NCBI GenBank assembly: GCA_905221605.1
Contig: CAJNDS010001580.1
Span: 265,001 to 329,000, forward strand
Direction: 5' to 3'
From: Symbiodinium natans
Lineage: Eukaryota; Sar; Dinophyceae; Suessiales; Symbiodiniaceae
DNA length: 64,000 nucleotides
Part shown: in pieces, positions 23,501 through 35,397 of the stretch
How the letters are laid out: each line of letters opens with the position of its first letter
How positions within the stretch are numbered: position 1 is the first letter of the stretch
The notes under the pieces: generated by a model
Told to the model about the DNA's origin: nothing
Seen by the model: only the letters and a program-made list of their open reading frames with translations
The model's database searches: none
Translations under genes and position numbers: made by a program

Positions 23501-24065
23501 CTGGGGAGGACTCCTACAAGGGCTTGGGATTGCGGGCTTCGTAGGGTTTCGTGCCTGGAGGACAGTAAACCGTCAACCCCTAAACCCTAAACCCTAAACC
23601 CTAAACCCTAAACCCTAAACCCTAAACCCTAAACCGCGGGGTATATAAGGGGGCCACCCGACTTTGGGGAAAACTGACCACCGGAACCCCTAGACCTTGG
23701 GCGGAACAGTGCTTCATAAGGGGCTCATGCCTTTGGTTTAGGGTTTAGGGTTTAGGGTCTAGGGTCTAGGGTCTAGGGCTTAGGGTTTAGGGTTAGGGCC
23801 AGGGTTTGGGGTTTAGGGTTTAGGGTTTTGGGTCTAAGGTTTAGGGCTTCGGGTCTTGGAGTCTTTTTAGGCTTCCCAGGCTTCGATAAGGGAGCTAGCA
23901 GCTAGAAATTTTTAGGGCTCCGCAGACCATCAGCTGCAGACAGGCGCCTGGGATTTAGGACCCTCAACCGCAAACTCTAAGCCTTGAAAACCCTAAACCC
24001 TAAACAGATAGCGCCAGGAAAAACACACAAAAAGAAAAAGACAAACAACAACTATAATATATATA

Positions 24066-24098
<33 letters not shown>

Positions 24099-25683
24099 AC
24101 ATATATATATATATATGGGTATCCCCCAAAATAGGGGCACCCCTTCTCACCCCAAATAGATCCGAATCCCTTAAAGGGAACCCCCCCCCCCTAAAAAAAA
24201 AAAAAAAACGTACCCCTATTTTCGGAAACGCCCCAGAGGCACACACAGACCCTCTAAACCCTAAACCCGAAACCCTAAACCCTAAACCCTGAGCCCTGAA
24301 CCCTAAACCCTAAACCCTAAACCCTAAACCCTAAACCCTGAACCCTAAACCCCAAACCCTGAACCCTGAACCCTGAACCCTAAACCCTAAACCCTAAACC
24401 CTAAACCCTAAACCCTAAACCCTAAACCCTAAACCCTAAACCCTAAACCCTAAACCCTACCCTAAACCCTAAACACACACAGACACCATGCCGCCAGAGC
24501 TCGTGGTGATTTCGGTGATGGTGGTTCGACCATCGCAGCCGCACTTGTGGTCGTCGGATCCAGGACCTCTTGCAGGGCTTCTGGGTTCTCAGGGTTTAGG
24601 GCTTTAAGAGGGTTCAGGGTTTAGGGTTTAAGGTTTTATGTTGCACCGGCTTTGCTACTGCTAGCCGCTCTTTTTTTGCGATTTTCTGGAGAATTATAGA
24701 GGCTACCCCTATTGCCAACAGTTACCCGCAATGATGCGAAGTTCGCGGCCCGGGGATGAAGGACGGGGGGGCCGGGGAACCAAAAACATAAACGTGGGCT
24801 TGAATAAGAAACTCTGGATTTTTTCTGGGGTCCGGCTTTAAAATTTATTTAAATTTCTTGTAAAAAACTCATTACGGAACAGGCCCCCAAACAACTTTCC
24901 AAGGGAGTAGCCCACGAGCTGCCCTCATTCCGCTTTTTTGTTTCGGCTACCCCGCATTAGTCCGCAGCACGCCTTGCCATGGAGCCAGAAAGCCTGGAAA
25001 GCTTAGACCCTCAAGCTTACTTGGAGGTTCATGGGACTTAATAACCACTTATAACAAGGCTTATAACCCTACTGATAATGCCCCTAAAATGCCTTATAGG
25101 GGTTCTCCCAATTAGAAGTAGGGTTATAAGCCCAGTTATCGGTGGTTGTTAAGTCCCATGAGCCTTCAAGTAAAGATTTCCCCCATCCCCAGACCCCAAC
25201 CCGACCCCCCAGACCCCATCCCAGACGATTGAGGATGTGCGAAAACCCCAAAATTGTTTGGGGAGCCCTGATTCTGAAGAGAGTACAACAGGAAGGTTTA
25301 GGGTTCAAGGTTTAAGGTTTAGGGCTTAGGGTTTAAGGTTTAGGGTTTAAGGTTTAGGGTTTGGGGAAAGAGGCGAACGCCCCCATATTCTTAGTTGAAG
25401 AATATTCCCAAAAAATGGTTGTTCAGGACCATGCTATGATTTCCGAATATGGGGGTTTACGATCATAACGGACCCCTAGTATAGATCCCGATGAGGTACA
25501 CCCATATCGTAAACCCCCATATCTCCTACAAGTAAGCGACGTAAGTAGACGGAGGCCTTGCCTACAACTGTCTGGGTAGCTGTGCCGATCACCGACTTAA
25601 CGCGACGGCTGATACCACCAGACTAAAGCATCAAAGCAAGTTGAACACTAAACCCTGCAGACATGTAGGGCCTTGAGCTTTGT

Positions 25684-25762
25684 GGGTTTAGGGTTTAGGG
25701 TTTAGGGTTGCCCTAAACCCTAAACCCTAAACCCTAAACCCTAAACCCTAAACCCTAAACAC
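25684..25762. repeat. Head-to-head telomeric arrays
   Basis: A TTTAGGG array is followed after only two or three bases by a CCCTAAA array, forming a near-perfect palindrome. Similar junctions at 19525-19555 and 38011-38140. Confidence 0.85.
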
Positions 25763-27032
25763 AGGAATGGCTTCGACTGGCACTTCTGGCCCAAAACCCC
25801 GAGGCCCTTCTCTGGCCGGCTTCCCCCCCCCCCCCCCCCCCCCCCCGACCCCCGTGGATCCTTATGATAAACTTGGGAACCCTAAACCCCTAAACCCTAA
25901 ACCCTAAATCCTCAACCCTAAACCCCTGAACCCTAAACCCCAAAAAAGGTGCCCAAAGAAGCCGTCTGCGCGTTCAGGTGACCCTCTTACAGTTCCAGGC
26001 CTCAGGGTGGTTGGAGGCCAGACCCAGGAGTAACCGAGGAATGAAAATAAACCCTAAACCCTAAACCCTAAACCCTAAACCCTAAACCCTAAACCCCAAA
26101 ACCCCTTTTTGGCTTTAAAGGGGCTCACAAGGGAACCTACGCCTAAACAAAGGAACAAGGGCCTAATCTGGGTCCTAGGCGGAAACCCTTGAAATCCTAA
26201 ACCCTAAACCCTGAACCCTGAACCCTGAACCCTGAACCCTGAACCCTAAACCCTAAACCCTAAACCCTAAACCTCCTGCTCCCGGTCCTCGAGCTGTGCA
26301 TCCTTTAGGAGCATTCGGGGCTTGCCTTTCAGGTTCATTTAGGCCCCCAAACCCTGCACCGTTCAGACCTTGCCTCCCGCCGCGTTTGTATCGAGAAAGG
26401 TCTGGAAGTAGGCTGGCTGGCCATATCCTGAGGAGGGCTTAGGGTTCATTTAAGGTTTAGGGTTTAGGGTTTATGGTTTTAATGAGGCGGGGTTTCAGAG
26501 GCTTTTGAACCTTAGGGTCGGGGGTCTAGGGTTTCAGGGTTTAGGGCATAGGGCGCTTCTTGGTTTTGTGGCTATAGGGTCTGGGGTCTAGGGATTCAGT
26601 TTAAGGTTCAAGGTGGGCTTGGGGTTTTTGGCATTTGGGCATTTAGAAGCTCAGGGTGAGCCTCTGCTATCCTGGCCGCAGAAGCAGGAGCGACACGGCG
26701 CGGTGCGATCGGCCCCCATAAGTGGGCTATAAGTACAGTTATAATTGGCTATGAAATACCCTGAACCTCCAAGTAGGGTTGGGGGTCTGGGGTTTCAGGG
26801 TTTATGGTCTTGGGCTTCTTCGCTTTGTGGCTTTTGGGTTTACGGTCTAAGGCTTCATTTCGGCATGTAGAGACAAGACCCTACACCCCAAATCCCAAAC
26901 CCTAAACCCTAAATTCTAAACCCTACACCCAAAACCCCAAATCCCAAACCCTAATCCCTAAGCCCCGAATCCGAAACCCTGTCACCCTGAAATTCTAAAC
27001 CCTAAACCCTACAACCCCATAACCCTACAAAG

Positions 27033-28046
27033 CTTGCCTTCAACTCGTCGTTTACCCACAACCCTAAACCCTGTAACCCCAAACCCTAAACCCTACAGCC
27101 CTACTCAACTCGTCGATTACCCTAAACCCTAAACCCGAAACGCGAAAACCTGTAACCCTAAACCCTAAACCCTATAGCTCTACAAACCTTGCCTTCGACT
27201 CGTCGGTTACCTTTTTTACCCACCTTCGTTGTAAGCCTCGCGAGCCTCCGAACGATATCAATGATCTCGGTGAGAGAGAGAGAGAGAAACAATTTAACGA
27301 CGTCATGCAAGGGGATCCGTGTCGTCTGTGAGTAAAAAAGAGAAAGAGTTTGGCGAAAGGCTTCCCTCTTCTTTGAAGATAGAGTTGGGGAGCATTCTCC
27401 GCAATTCTCAGAAACACTCCAAAAGTCTTCAACATGAACAAACACTCTAGGTAGCAGCTGCACCACTTTGGTTACCAAATCCGAAGGACCTCAGATGGCG
27501 TATCGCCTGAAAAGTTGGACAGTCAATGCCGTGATGCTTCAATACGTGCAGGCAGGCATCCTGAAACCGGCGAACAAGTACGCCTAGCGACATAGACCGG
27601 CTTAAGAAGCCTCTTTGGAACCCATATTTTCATACATATTCAAGCATCACAGCAAACCTTGATTACCCTAAACGCTACACCTTAAACCGTAAACCCTGCA
27701 AGCCTAATCCTAAACCCTTTAACCCTACAAACCTTGCCAACTCGTCGGCTACCCTAAAACCTAAACCCTAAATCCTGACTCCCTAACACCCTGTCACCCT
27801 GAACCCTGCAACCCTAAACCCTAAACCCTGTAAGCCTAAGCCCTAAACCGTAAACCCTATAACCTCACAAACCTTGCCTTCAACTCATCGAATGCTAGAC
27901 CCCAAGCTCTAACTCCCTAACACCCTGTAACCCAAAGCCCTAAACCCTGTCATCCTAAACCCTAAACCCTAAACCCTAAACCCCAAACCCTAAACCCTAA
28001 ACCCTAAACCCCCCGAAAACCTGCACACCTTGCCTTCAGCTCGTCG
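27033..28046. repeat. 18-bp motif repeated six times between degenerate arrays
   Basis: CTTGCCTTCAACTCGTCG or a close variant occurs at 27033, 27105 (truncated), 27188, 27733, 27873 and 28029, separated by degenerate telomere-like sequence. In the copy at 28029 it is the 3' end of a minus-strand coding exon (DELKAR). Confidence 0.8.
27158..27583 (-). CDS. Probable exon cluster, possibly decayed
   Basis: 27583-27476 follows GCTAG|G and reads QDACLHVLKHHGIDCPTFQA, ending at TTTG|GTAACC. Below it, 27478-27158 is open for 107 codons in one frame (includes SKKREAFRQTLSLFYSQTT) and for 90 in another. Indels or an unseen intron separate the two parts. A GA microsatellite lies inside (27270-27288). 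It may be a pseudogene. Confidence 0.4.
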
Positions 28047-28130
28047 ATGGAGAGCCGCTGCGCAGACTCTGACAAGACGACTCCCTCAGAGCGCCTCCGG
28101 GGCCTCTCCAAGTGTTGGTGCTTTGGCTTT
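28029..28130 (-). CDS. Coding exon ending at a repeated motif
   Basis: Reads PRRRSEGVVLSESAQRLSID then ELKAR, with donor AAG|GTGTGC at 28028. The last 18 bases recur five more times further into the intron (see the repeat at 27033-28046). Confidence 0.4.
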
Positions 28131-28559
28131 GGAGGGTTTAGGGTTTAGGGTTTAGGGTTTAGGGTTTAGGGTTTAGGGTTTAGGGTTAGGGTTTAGGGTT
28201 TAGGGTTTAGGGTTTAGGGTTTAGGGTTTAGGGTTTAGGGTTTAGGGTTTAGGCTTTAGGCTTTAGGGTTTAGGGTTTAGGGTTTACGACGCTTTCTTTT
28301 TTGCGGGTTTCTTGGGTCTTCAAAGGGTTTTGAGGGTTTTGAGGCTTGAGGGGTTAGGGTCAGGCTTTTCGGCTGTCGGGTCTTTAGGGTGACAGAGTTC
28401 AGGATGTTAGGGTTTATCGGTTTTCAGAGGCTAGGGGTTAGGGTGAGGTTTGTTAGTGTTTCGGGCCATTTAGGGTTTAGGGTTAGGCTTGCATTTAGGG
28501 TTTAGGGTTAGGCTTTAGGGCTTAGGCTTTAGGGTTGCAGAAAGTCTGCGGGTTTTGGT

Positions 28560-28562
28560 ACC

Positions 28563-28594
<32 letters not shown>

Positions 28595-28680
28595 ACCCTA
28601 AACCCCTAAACCCCTAAACCCCTAAACCCCTAAACCCCTAAACCCCTAAACCCCTAAACCCCTAAACCCCTAAACCCGAA
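28560..28680. repeat. Stacked variant blocks CCCTCAA, CCCCTAAA
   Basis: Five CCCTCAA units are followed by about ten CCCCTAAA units and then canonical CCCTAAA units up to 28776. Each variant is homogenised in its own block. Confidence 0.85.
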
Positions 28681-29131
28681 ACCCCTAACCCCTGACCCCT
28701 AAACCCTAAACCCTAAACCCTAAACCCTAAACCCTAAACCCTAAACCCTAAACCCTAAACCCTAAACCCTAAACCCTACCCTCTGCAACCCAAGCGCCCA
28801 TATCAGCCTCTAAAGGAGGTAAGGGCCCATGTTAAGGGCCTCATGTAACTACCCTAAGATGATCGCACAGGACAACGACCGCAACTAGTTTAGGGTTTAG
28901 GGTTTAGGGTTTAGGGTTTAGGGTTTAGGGTTTAGGGTTTAGGGTTTAGGGTTTAGGGTTTAGGGCCACCACAAGCGCACTACACATCACTGACGTCCCG
29001 TTGAGGGTTTCAGGCTTCGTGAACCGAAACTATCTCCTTATTCTCTGCGCCAAGCGGGCACCCTGAACCCTGAACCCTAAACCCTGAACCCTGAACCCTA
29101 AACCCTAAACCCTAAACCCTAAACCCTAAAC

Positions 29132-29218
29132 CCCACTCCCTCAACCCAGAAACATCTGGCGAGCTGACAGCCTGCGGGAGTTGAGCTGGACTTCGCCGGT
29201 ATTGGCACTTCGCTTCTC
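29132..29218 (-). CDS. Coding exon, unidentified gene
   Basis: Open after GCCGAAG|G; one frame reads RSEVPIPAKSSSTPAGCQLA. A second frame is also open. The donor is GGG|GTTTAGGG, the first base of a telomeric array. Confidence 0.45.
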
Positions 29219-29941
29219 CTTCGGCAGGTCGTGGCTGCATTCGGGCGTTCGGGGGAAAAAACAGCTTGTCATGCGTTCCCCTACTATCCCCCCATACAAA
29301 CACCCTAAACCCTAAACCCTAAACCCTAAACCCTAAACCCTAAACCCTAAACAGGTTCCCCCCTTAAACAGCCTTAATTAGCCCAAATTAGCCGGGAATG
29401 TAGGGGGGGTTGTATAGATGGGGGTAGTGGGAAGCCCATGAGCTTTGGTAGGGGAGCCGAAGTATGGTCCCTAAGTTGGGTGCCAGTTCTATAACCCTTG
29501 TATACACTATATATATATATATATACGTATATTGAGGGTTCACGGTTTAGGGTTTAGGGTTTAGGGTTGAGGGCCCATACTTCGGATCACCATATAAACA
29601 AGGGTAAGGGGCCACATTGAGGGCCCATGGTTCCAACCATTTGGGGTTTAAGGGCCGGCATGGGTTTTAGGAGTTGGGGGCTGGGTTAGGTTGACGAGCT
29701 CGTGGTACACTTGATTCTATACAGCGAGTGCTGTATCCGCGAGAAAGGGAAGTCGACACAAGGAAGCACGGCACAAGGAAGATCACTTAGGCATAAGGTT
29801 TGGGGCTTTCGCATCAAGCGCAGGACAATCAAACCCTAAACCCTAAACCCTAAACCCCAAACCCTAAACCCTAAACCCTAAACCCTAAACCCTAAACCCT
29901 AAACCCTAAACCCTAATGTGAGCCCTGATGTTGATGTCCAC

Positions 29942-30137
29942 CGTCTGGAAACGGCCTCATGGCTTCGCCATGCTTCGCCATGCATTCAACCCAGGGCTGA
30001 GCCCTCGTCTACGACTCTAACAGTGGGTTTAGGGTTTAGGGTTTAGGGTTTAGGGTTTAGGGTCACTTCGGCCATGGCATGCCGGGCGTCAGCGCGCTCC
30101 GTCCGAATTCCGGGAACGCCCGCGTCGAGCGCGGCCC
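29942..30137 (-). CDS. Two joined exons, unidentified gene
   Basis: Exon 30137-30067 (includes FPEFGRSALTPGMPWP) ends with two bases of a codon at GAA|GTGACC. Exon 30003-29942 begins with the third base at GACGAG|G and reads AQPWVECMAKHGEAMRPFPD. The intron between them is a short telomeric array of about five units. Upstream of the 30332-30632 gene's stop, so probably the next gene in the same direction. Confidence 0.55.
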
Positions 30138-30331
30138 CTAAGCCCGGAGCCCTAAACCCTAAACCCTAAGCCCTAAACCCTAAACCCTAAACCCTGAACC
30201 CTAAACCCTGAACCCCAATATCCCTGAACCCTCCACACCCGACCTAGTTCATGGTTGGGATAGTATTCACAACTCAAATGTCTATCCCCTATTGAGTTTA
30301 AGTACACTCAAAAATGTAAAATGTTACCCCA

Positions 30332-30632
30332 CTATGACACAGCTACTGGCGCCTTCTTGGAGTAGACCCTGTGAGAAAGTATACACTTTCTAGGTATCAG
30401 TAGCTATAGTGGGGAACCCAGAACCAAGAAATGTCTTCAAGTATAGTACTCCAAAACCCTAAACCCTAAACCCTAAACAATAAACCCTGAACAATGAAGC
30501 CTAAACCCTAAACCCTAAACCCTAAACCCTAAACCCTAAACCCTAAACCCTAAACCCTATTGGCGCCTTGTTGGAGTGGATGCTGCCGGCTCGCGTCATC
30601 CGGAGGGGGCCATGATATGTCCGCCGCTTTTC
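30332..30632 (-). CDS. 3' end of an unidentified gene, two exons
   Basis: Exon 30632-30567 (22 codons, includes RTYHGPLRMTRAGSIHSNK) ends at a GC donor, AACAAG|GCGCC. Exon 30352-30332 follows AAGAAG|G and reads APVAVS then TAG. The two borders lie in copies of one roughly 29-bp imperfect direct repeat (30343-30371 and 30558-30586). The intron between them holds telomeric arrays and a palindromic element. Confidence 0.5.
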
Positions 30633-31699
30633 CTCATGGGCTGTGGGTTCTTGGTTCAGATGTCCTAAGCCGTAAGGGTTTAGGGTTTAGGGTTTAGGGT
30701 TTAGGGTTTAGGGTTTAGGGTTTAGGGTTTAGGGCTTAGGGTGGAACGACAAGGGAGATGTAGGGCTTTAGAGCTTTAGGGCGTTAGGATCATGCGGTCT
30801 AGGCATGAAGCTCTCAAGGCACATTCAAACATTTGGCTGCACTTGGGAGGGTAGGTATAAAAACTCATGTTGCTGCCTTACTAGAAAACCCAATAAACCC
30901 AAAAAGGCTAAGGATCTAAAGTTACAGTTACCAGAGGAAACTAAAGCCCCTCCGCAATTTCAAGGCCCCAAACTTCAAGCCCTGAACCGAAAGCCCTCAA
31001 CCCTGAACCCCAAACCAGCCTAAACCCTAAACCCTAAACCCTAAACCCTAAACCCTAAACCCTAAACCCTAGACCCTAAACCCTACACCCTAAACCCTGA
31101 ATCCCAACCCTAAACCGGCCTTGGAGCGCCCGGGCGGATAGGGCTCTGACTGGCTGGCCTCCTATGGAGTGAAGGGTTTGGGGCTTAAGGTTTAGGGTTT
31201 AGGGCTGAAGGCCTGTATGTGCGAACTAAACCCTACATAAGGCCCTAAAGGGCTCAGGGTCTAAGGTTTGGGGATTAGGATTCCCCTAAACCCTAAACCC
31301 TAAACCCTAAACCCTAAACCCTAAACCCTAAACCCTAAACCCTAAACCCTAAACCCTAAACCCTAAACCCTAAACCCTAAACCCTAAACCCGAACCCCCA
31401 AGCCCGAAACCCTGAACCTTTTGGCTCAAAAGTTGAGGGTTGAGGGTGGTCCTTAGTTGCCCCTGAGGCTTGAAAGCCCGAAGGCGGCAAAACCCAAAGC
31501 TAAGCCTCCCGCTTCAGGGTTTCAGGGTTTAGGGTTTCGGGCTTAGGGTTCATGGTTTTAGGGTTTAGGCTTTAGGGTTTGTGGCTCCAGGATGGAACGG
31601 GATCGGAATGAGCCTTCAGCAATGCAGGTTCCCTAAACCCTAAACCCTAAACCCTAAACCCTAAACCCCAAACCCTAAACCCTAAACCCTAAACCCTAC

Positions 31700-31750
31700 A
31701 GAATTCTTCTGCGGACACCAGCCATGCGGTACCTGTCGTAGTGATGACTC
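31700..31750 (-). CDS. Short coding exon, unidentified
   Basis: 17 codons, phase 0 to 0, reading ESSLRQVPHGWCPQKNS, between AGAG|G and TCT|GTAGGGTTTAG, where the intron starts with a telomeric array. Confidence 0.45.
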
Positions 31751-32750
31751 CTCTGGAGTCCGGTAGCATGCTTTTCGGGGCAGCTAAGGCAGCTAGTCCC
31801 AAGAAAGGTACTACAAACGGACCCTAGACCCTGTCCCTGGTATACAAGAGAGGCCTTGTTATTGCTTGTGGTACACAAGAAGGTTTAGGGTTTAGGGTTT
31901 CGGGGTTTCGGGGTTTAGGGGGTAGAGGAGCCTAGTGACCGCTCCGAAACCCTAATTAATCACGTTCGGAAGGTTTCATGGCTTCGGGGCCCCAAACTAA
32001 CCTTAAGGTTCAGGGTTAGGGTTTCGGGTTTCGGGTTTCGGGTTTAGGGTTTAGGGTTTAGGTTTAGGGTTTCGGGTTTAGGGTTTAGGGACCTTAAGGT
32101 TCAGGGTTTAGGCTTTAGGGTGTAGGGCTTAGGGTCCCTGCAATCGACGTGGTCCAAGTCAGGGATCAAGGGTTCAAGGCTTTAGGGGTTCGAGGGTTGC
32201 AAGGGGTTCATGAGTTTCAAGGGTTCAAGCGTTTCAAGGGGCGGCTCAAGCCTTCAAGGGCTTTGGGCCCCTAAACCCTAAACCCTAAACCCTAAACCCT
32301 AAACCCTAAAGCCTAAACCCTAAACCCTAAACCCTGATTCTAGGGTGGATGGTTTGGTCCGCCGTTCTTGGAACTCACGCACAATTGCTTGGGCCACTCA
32401 AGACATGTAAAGATCTTAAACCCTTAAGCCCAGAGAGCCCTGGGCTTGATCCCGGTTTAGGGTTTAGGGTTTAGGGTTTAGGGTTTAGGGTTCAGGGTTT
32501 AGGGCTTAGGGCTTAGGGCTTAGGGTTTCCGAAGAATCCTCTTCGAGGGAGAAGAACAAATGGAATGGAGGGCTCAAGGCGCTGACCTAAACCCTAAACC
32601 CTAAACCCTAAACCCTAAACCCTAAACCCTAAACCCTAAACCCTGAACCCTAACCCCTAAACCCTAAACCCTAAACCCTATAGGCCTATAGGGTTTGGGG
32701 TTTGGGGTTTGGGGTTTGGGGTTTGGGGTTTGGGGTTTGGGGTTTAGGAC

Positions 32751-32837
32751 CGAAACAGAAGGCAAGAAACGGGAAGCAGGCAGACCCAGATCCCTTGACC
32801 CCCTACGCGCCTCCTCGCCCATCTGCCCTGGTAGCTC
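32751..32837 (-). CDS. Coding exon, unidentified gene
   Basis: 29 codons, phase 0 to 0, after ATGAG|G with donor TCG|GTCCTAAACC next to a TTTGGGG-variant array. Includes ELPGQMGEEARRGSRDLGL. Confidence 0.5.
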
Positions 32838-32969
32838 CTCATGCCGCAGCCGGGTTGACGGCTTTAGGTCGGTTGAGGGTTTATAAGTTTAGAGTTTAGG
32901 GTTTAGGGTTCAGGGTGTAGGGTTTAGGGTTTAGGGTTAAGAAGGGCTTCGGGTATAATTAGTGCTTGT

Positions 32970-33425
32970 CTAGACCCAGGAGTAACCTATAAATGAAAAG
33001 GGTGCCCTTTGCTTGGTTTAAAGGGGGCGAAAAAGGGAATAAGAGCCTACTCTGGGAATAAAAGGGTGCCGTTTTTGATTTGAAGGGGGCTTAAAGGGGA
33101 ACCTACACCCTCAAAAAAAGGAATAAGGGCCTACTCTTGGAATAAAACAAGGGTGCCCTTTTTGGTTTGAAGGGGGCTTATAAGGCATAAGGGAACCTAA
33201 ACCCCCATAAAAAGGGGGTAAGGGCCTACTCTTGGAAGAAAACAAGGGTGCACTTTTTTTGGTTTAAAGGGGGCTTATCAGGGAACCTAAGGGAACAAGG
33301 GCCTACTCTGGGAATAAAACAAGGGTGCCCGTTTTTGGTTTAACGGCCGACGACTCTGGGAATAAAAAATGGGTGCCCTTTTTGGGCTTAACGGGGGCTT
33401 ATAAGGGAACCCTAAACCCTAAACC
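32970..33425. mobile_element. Family D repeat, about five tandem copies
   Basis: Unit: CCCAGGAGTAACCTA...AAAGGGTGCCCTTT...GGGGGCTTATAAGGGAACC...GGAATAAGGGCCTACTCTGG. Single copies at 5403-5475, 23010-23125, 26028-26188, 38833-38955, 40970-41075, 44010-44122 and 55408-55465. Confidence 0.75.
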
Positions 33426-33469
33426 CTGAACCCTAAACCCTCAACCCTAAACATTCAGAACCCGTTCAA

Positions 33470-33600
33470 GGAGGCAAGGGACCATATTCAGGGCCCATGT
33501 AACTACCCTTAGCTATGGGGTTTACGAAAATAAGGGAGCCCCAGTATAGATCCCCAAAATAATGCGATTCTCGTACAATAAGGAATCCAAAAAGGTACCC
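33470..33600. mobile_element. Family E dispersed repeat
   Basis: AGGGACCATATTAAGGGCCC followed by ATGTAACTACCCTTAGCTAT; copies also near 10975, 21870, 28810, 29590, 39485 and 58545. No coding capacity. Confidence 0.65.
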
Positions 33601-34199
33601 CTAAACCCTAAACCCTAAACCCTAAACCCTAAACCCTAAACCCTAAACCCCGCAATAGGGTTCCGAGCTGCTGGTGGGCAGTGTTCGGTGCGAGATTCTT
33701 GCCGCTGGTCCTGTCAAGAGATCTGGAGACAGGAGGTTTAGCTTTAGGGTTTAGGGTTTAGGGTTTAGGGTTTAAGGTTTAGGGTTTAGGGTTTAGGGTT
33801 TTAGGTTCAGCATCTCAAGTTCGAGCATTTACTAGGCCAGCAGTGTGTGTAGGCAACGGAAAAAAACCCACCCACCCAGAGAATCCCAAAACATTAAGAA
33901 AATAAAAAGTTTACATTTCTCATCAGCAAGCCCTGTCCTCCAACCTCACTGTGTCATGGACCATCCTACCCACGAACCATTTCATCGACCCCCATAGAGG
34001 GGTGGGGCTTGAAATCCTCAAACGGGTGAAGGCTCGGTTTTGGTCAAAATCCAGAAAAACGAGAGGCCCCCAGAACCGTCGATTTCAGTACTAAAAAATC
34101 GCATTTTTAACAGGGACCCGGGCCGATCCTGGGGTCACCCTCATTTGGGGTGTTTTTGGGAGTAAACTTTCCCTCTCAAGGGGGGGTCAGAGTTTCCCG

Positions 34200-35035
34200 C
34201 GCGCGGGCCAGACCCTTGAGTGCCCAACAGGGCCGGTCAATCTGGAAGGGCCAAAACCAAGGCCAAGGCCGCCCGCGCGCGGGCCAGGACAAGGCCAGAC
34301 CCTTGAGTGCCCAACAGGGCCGGTCAATCTGGAAGGGCCAAAACCAAGGCCAAGGCCGCCTGCGCGCGGGCCAGGACAAGGCCAGACCCTTGAGTGCCCA
34401 ACAGGGCCGGTCAAATCGGAAGTGTCAAACCAAGGCCAGGCCGCCCTTCCGGGCCAGTAACAAGGCCCAACCCTTGAGTCCAACAGGCCGGTCAAATCTG
34501 GAAGGCCGAAAACCAAGGCAAGGCCGCCCGCGCGCGGGCCAGGACAAGGCCCGACCCTTGAGTGCCCAAAGGGCCGGTCAAATCTGGAAGGGCCAAAACC
34601 AGGCCAAGGCCGCCCGCGCGCGGCCAGGACAAGGCCAGACCTTGAGTGCCCAACAGGGCCGGTCAATCTGAAGGGCCAAAACCAAGGCCAAGGCCCCGCG
34701 CGCGGGCCAGACAAGGCCAGACCCTTGAGTGCCCAACAGGGCCCAATCTGGAAGGGCCAAAACCAAGCCAAGGAGGCCAGGACAAGGCCAGACCCTTGAG
34801 GCCCAAGGGCCGGTCAATCTGGAAGTGCCCAACAGGGCCGGTCAATCTGGAAGGGCAAACAAGGCCAAGGCCGCCGCGCGCGGGCCAGACAAGGCCAGAC
34901 CCTTGGTGCCCAACAGGGCCGGTCAATCTGCCAACAGGACAAGGCCAGACCCTTGAGTGCCCAAAGGGCCTTCTTCGCGGCGCGCGCGGGGGCCAAGATA
35001 AGGCCGGACCCTTGCGTGCCCAACAGGCCGGTCAA
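34200..35035. repeat. 87-bp GC-rich tandem repeat
   Basis: About ten copies of an 87-bp unit containing CCCTTGAGTGCCCAACAGGG and CAATCTGGAAGGGCCAAAACC. Copy starts at 34211, 34298 and 34385 are exactly 87 apart. Since 87 is a multiple of three, the first copies are open in several frames. Later copies carry many one-base deletions, mostly in G or C runs. Confidence 0.9.
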
Positions 35036-35280
35036 TTTTCTGATATAGGGTTTAAATATATATAGGTAAGAGAGGTTTAGGGTTTAGGGTTTTAAGGTTT
35101 AGGGTCCAGGGTCTGCGCGCTACATCCTGCACACCCAGCCCTGAACCCAAAACCCAACCCCCCCCCCCCCCCCCCGAGCACGAGCCCTAAATCCTGAACC
35201 CTAGCCCCCTACACCCTAAACCCTAAAACCCCTGGTTCAGAAGTGAGCAGCGGCCAGGCAAAGATGTCCCTTTAAAAAAC

Positions 35281-35397
35281 GCTCGGAGACGGCTTAGGAG
35301 AGTGGCTTCTAGAATGGAAGAAGACATTCTCATGACCACAACATACAAAAAGATCACCGAACACATCTTGCAGCATCCCCGCATCAACCGCTTCCAC
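35281..35397 (-). CDS. Coding exon, unidentified gene
   Basis: 39 codons, phase 0 to 0, after TTCGAG|G; donor AGC|GTTTTTT. Includes VEAVDAGMLQDVFGDLFVCC. A second frame is also open here, but this one has the more ordinary composition. Confidence 0.5.

Noticed and set aside
27033-28046. CRISPR-like array (regular 18-bp motif with spacers)
   Set aside because: Spacing is irregular, spacers are telomere-like, and the genome is eukaryotic.
34150-35065. Several open frames on both strands in the 87-bp repeat
   Set aside because: Produced by a GC-rich repeat whose period is a multiple of three; no start, splice or composition evidence for a gene.
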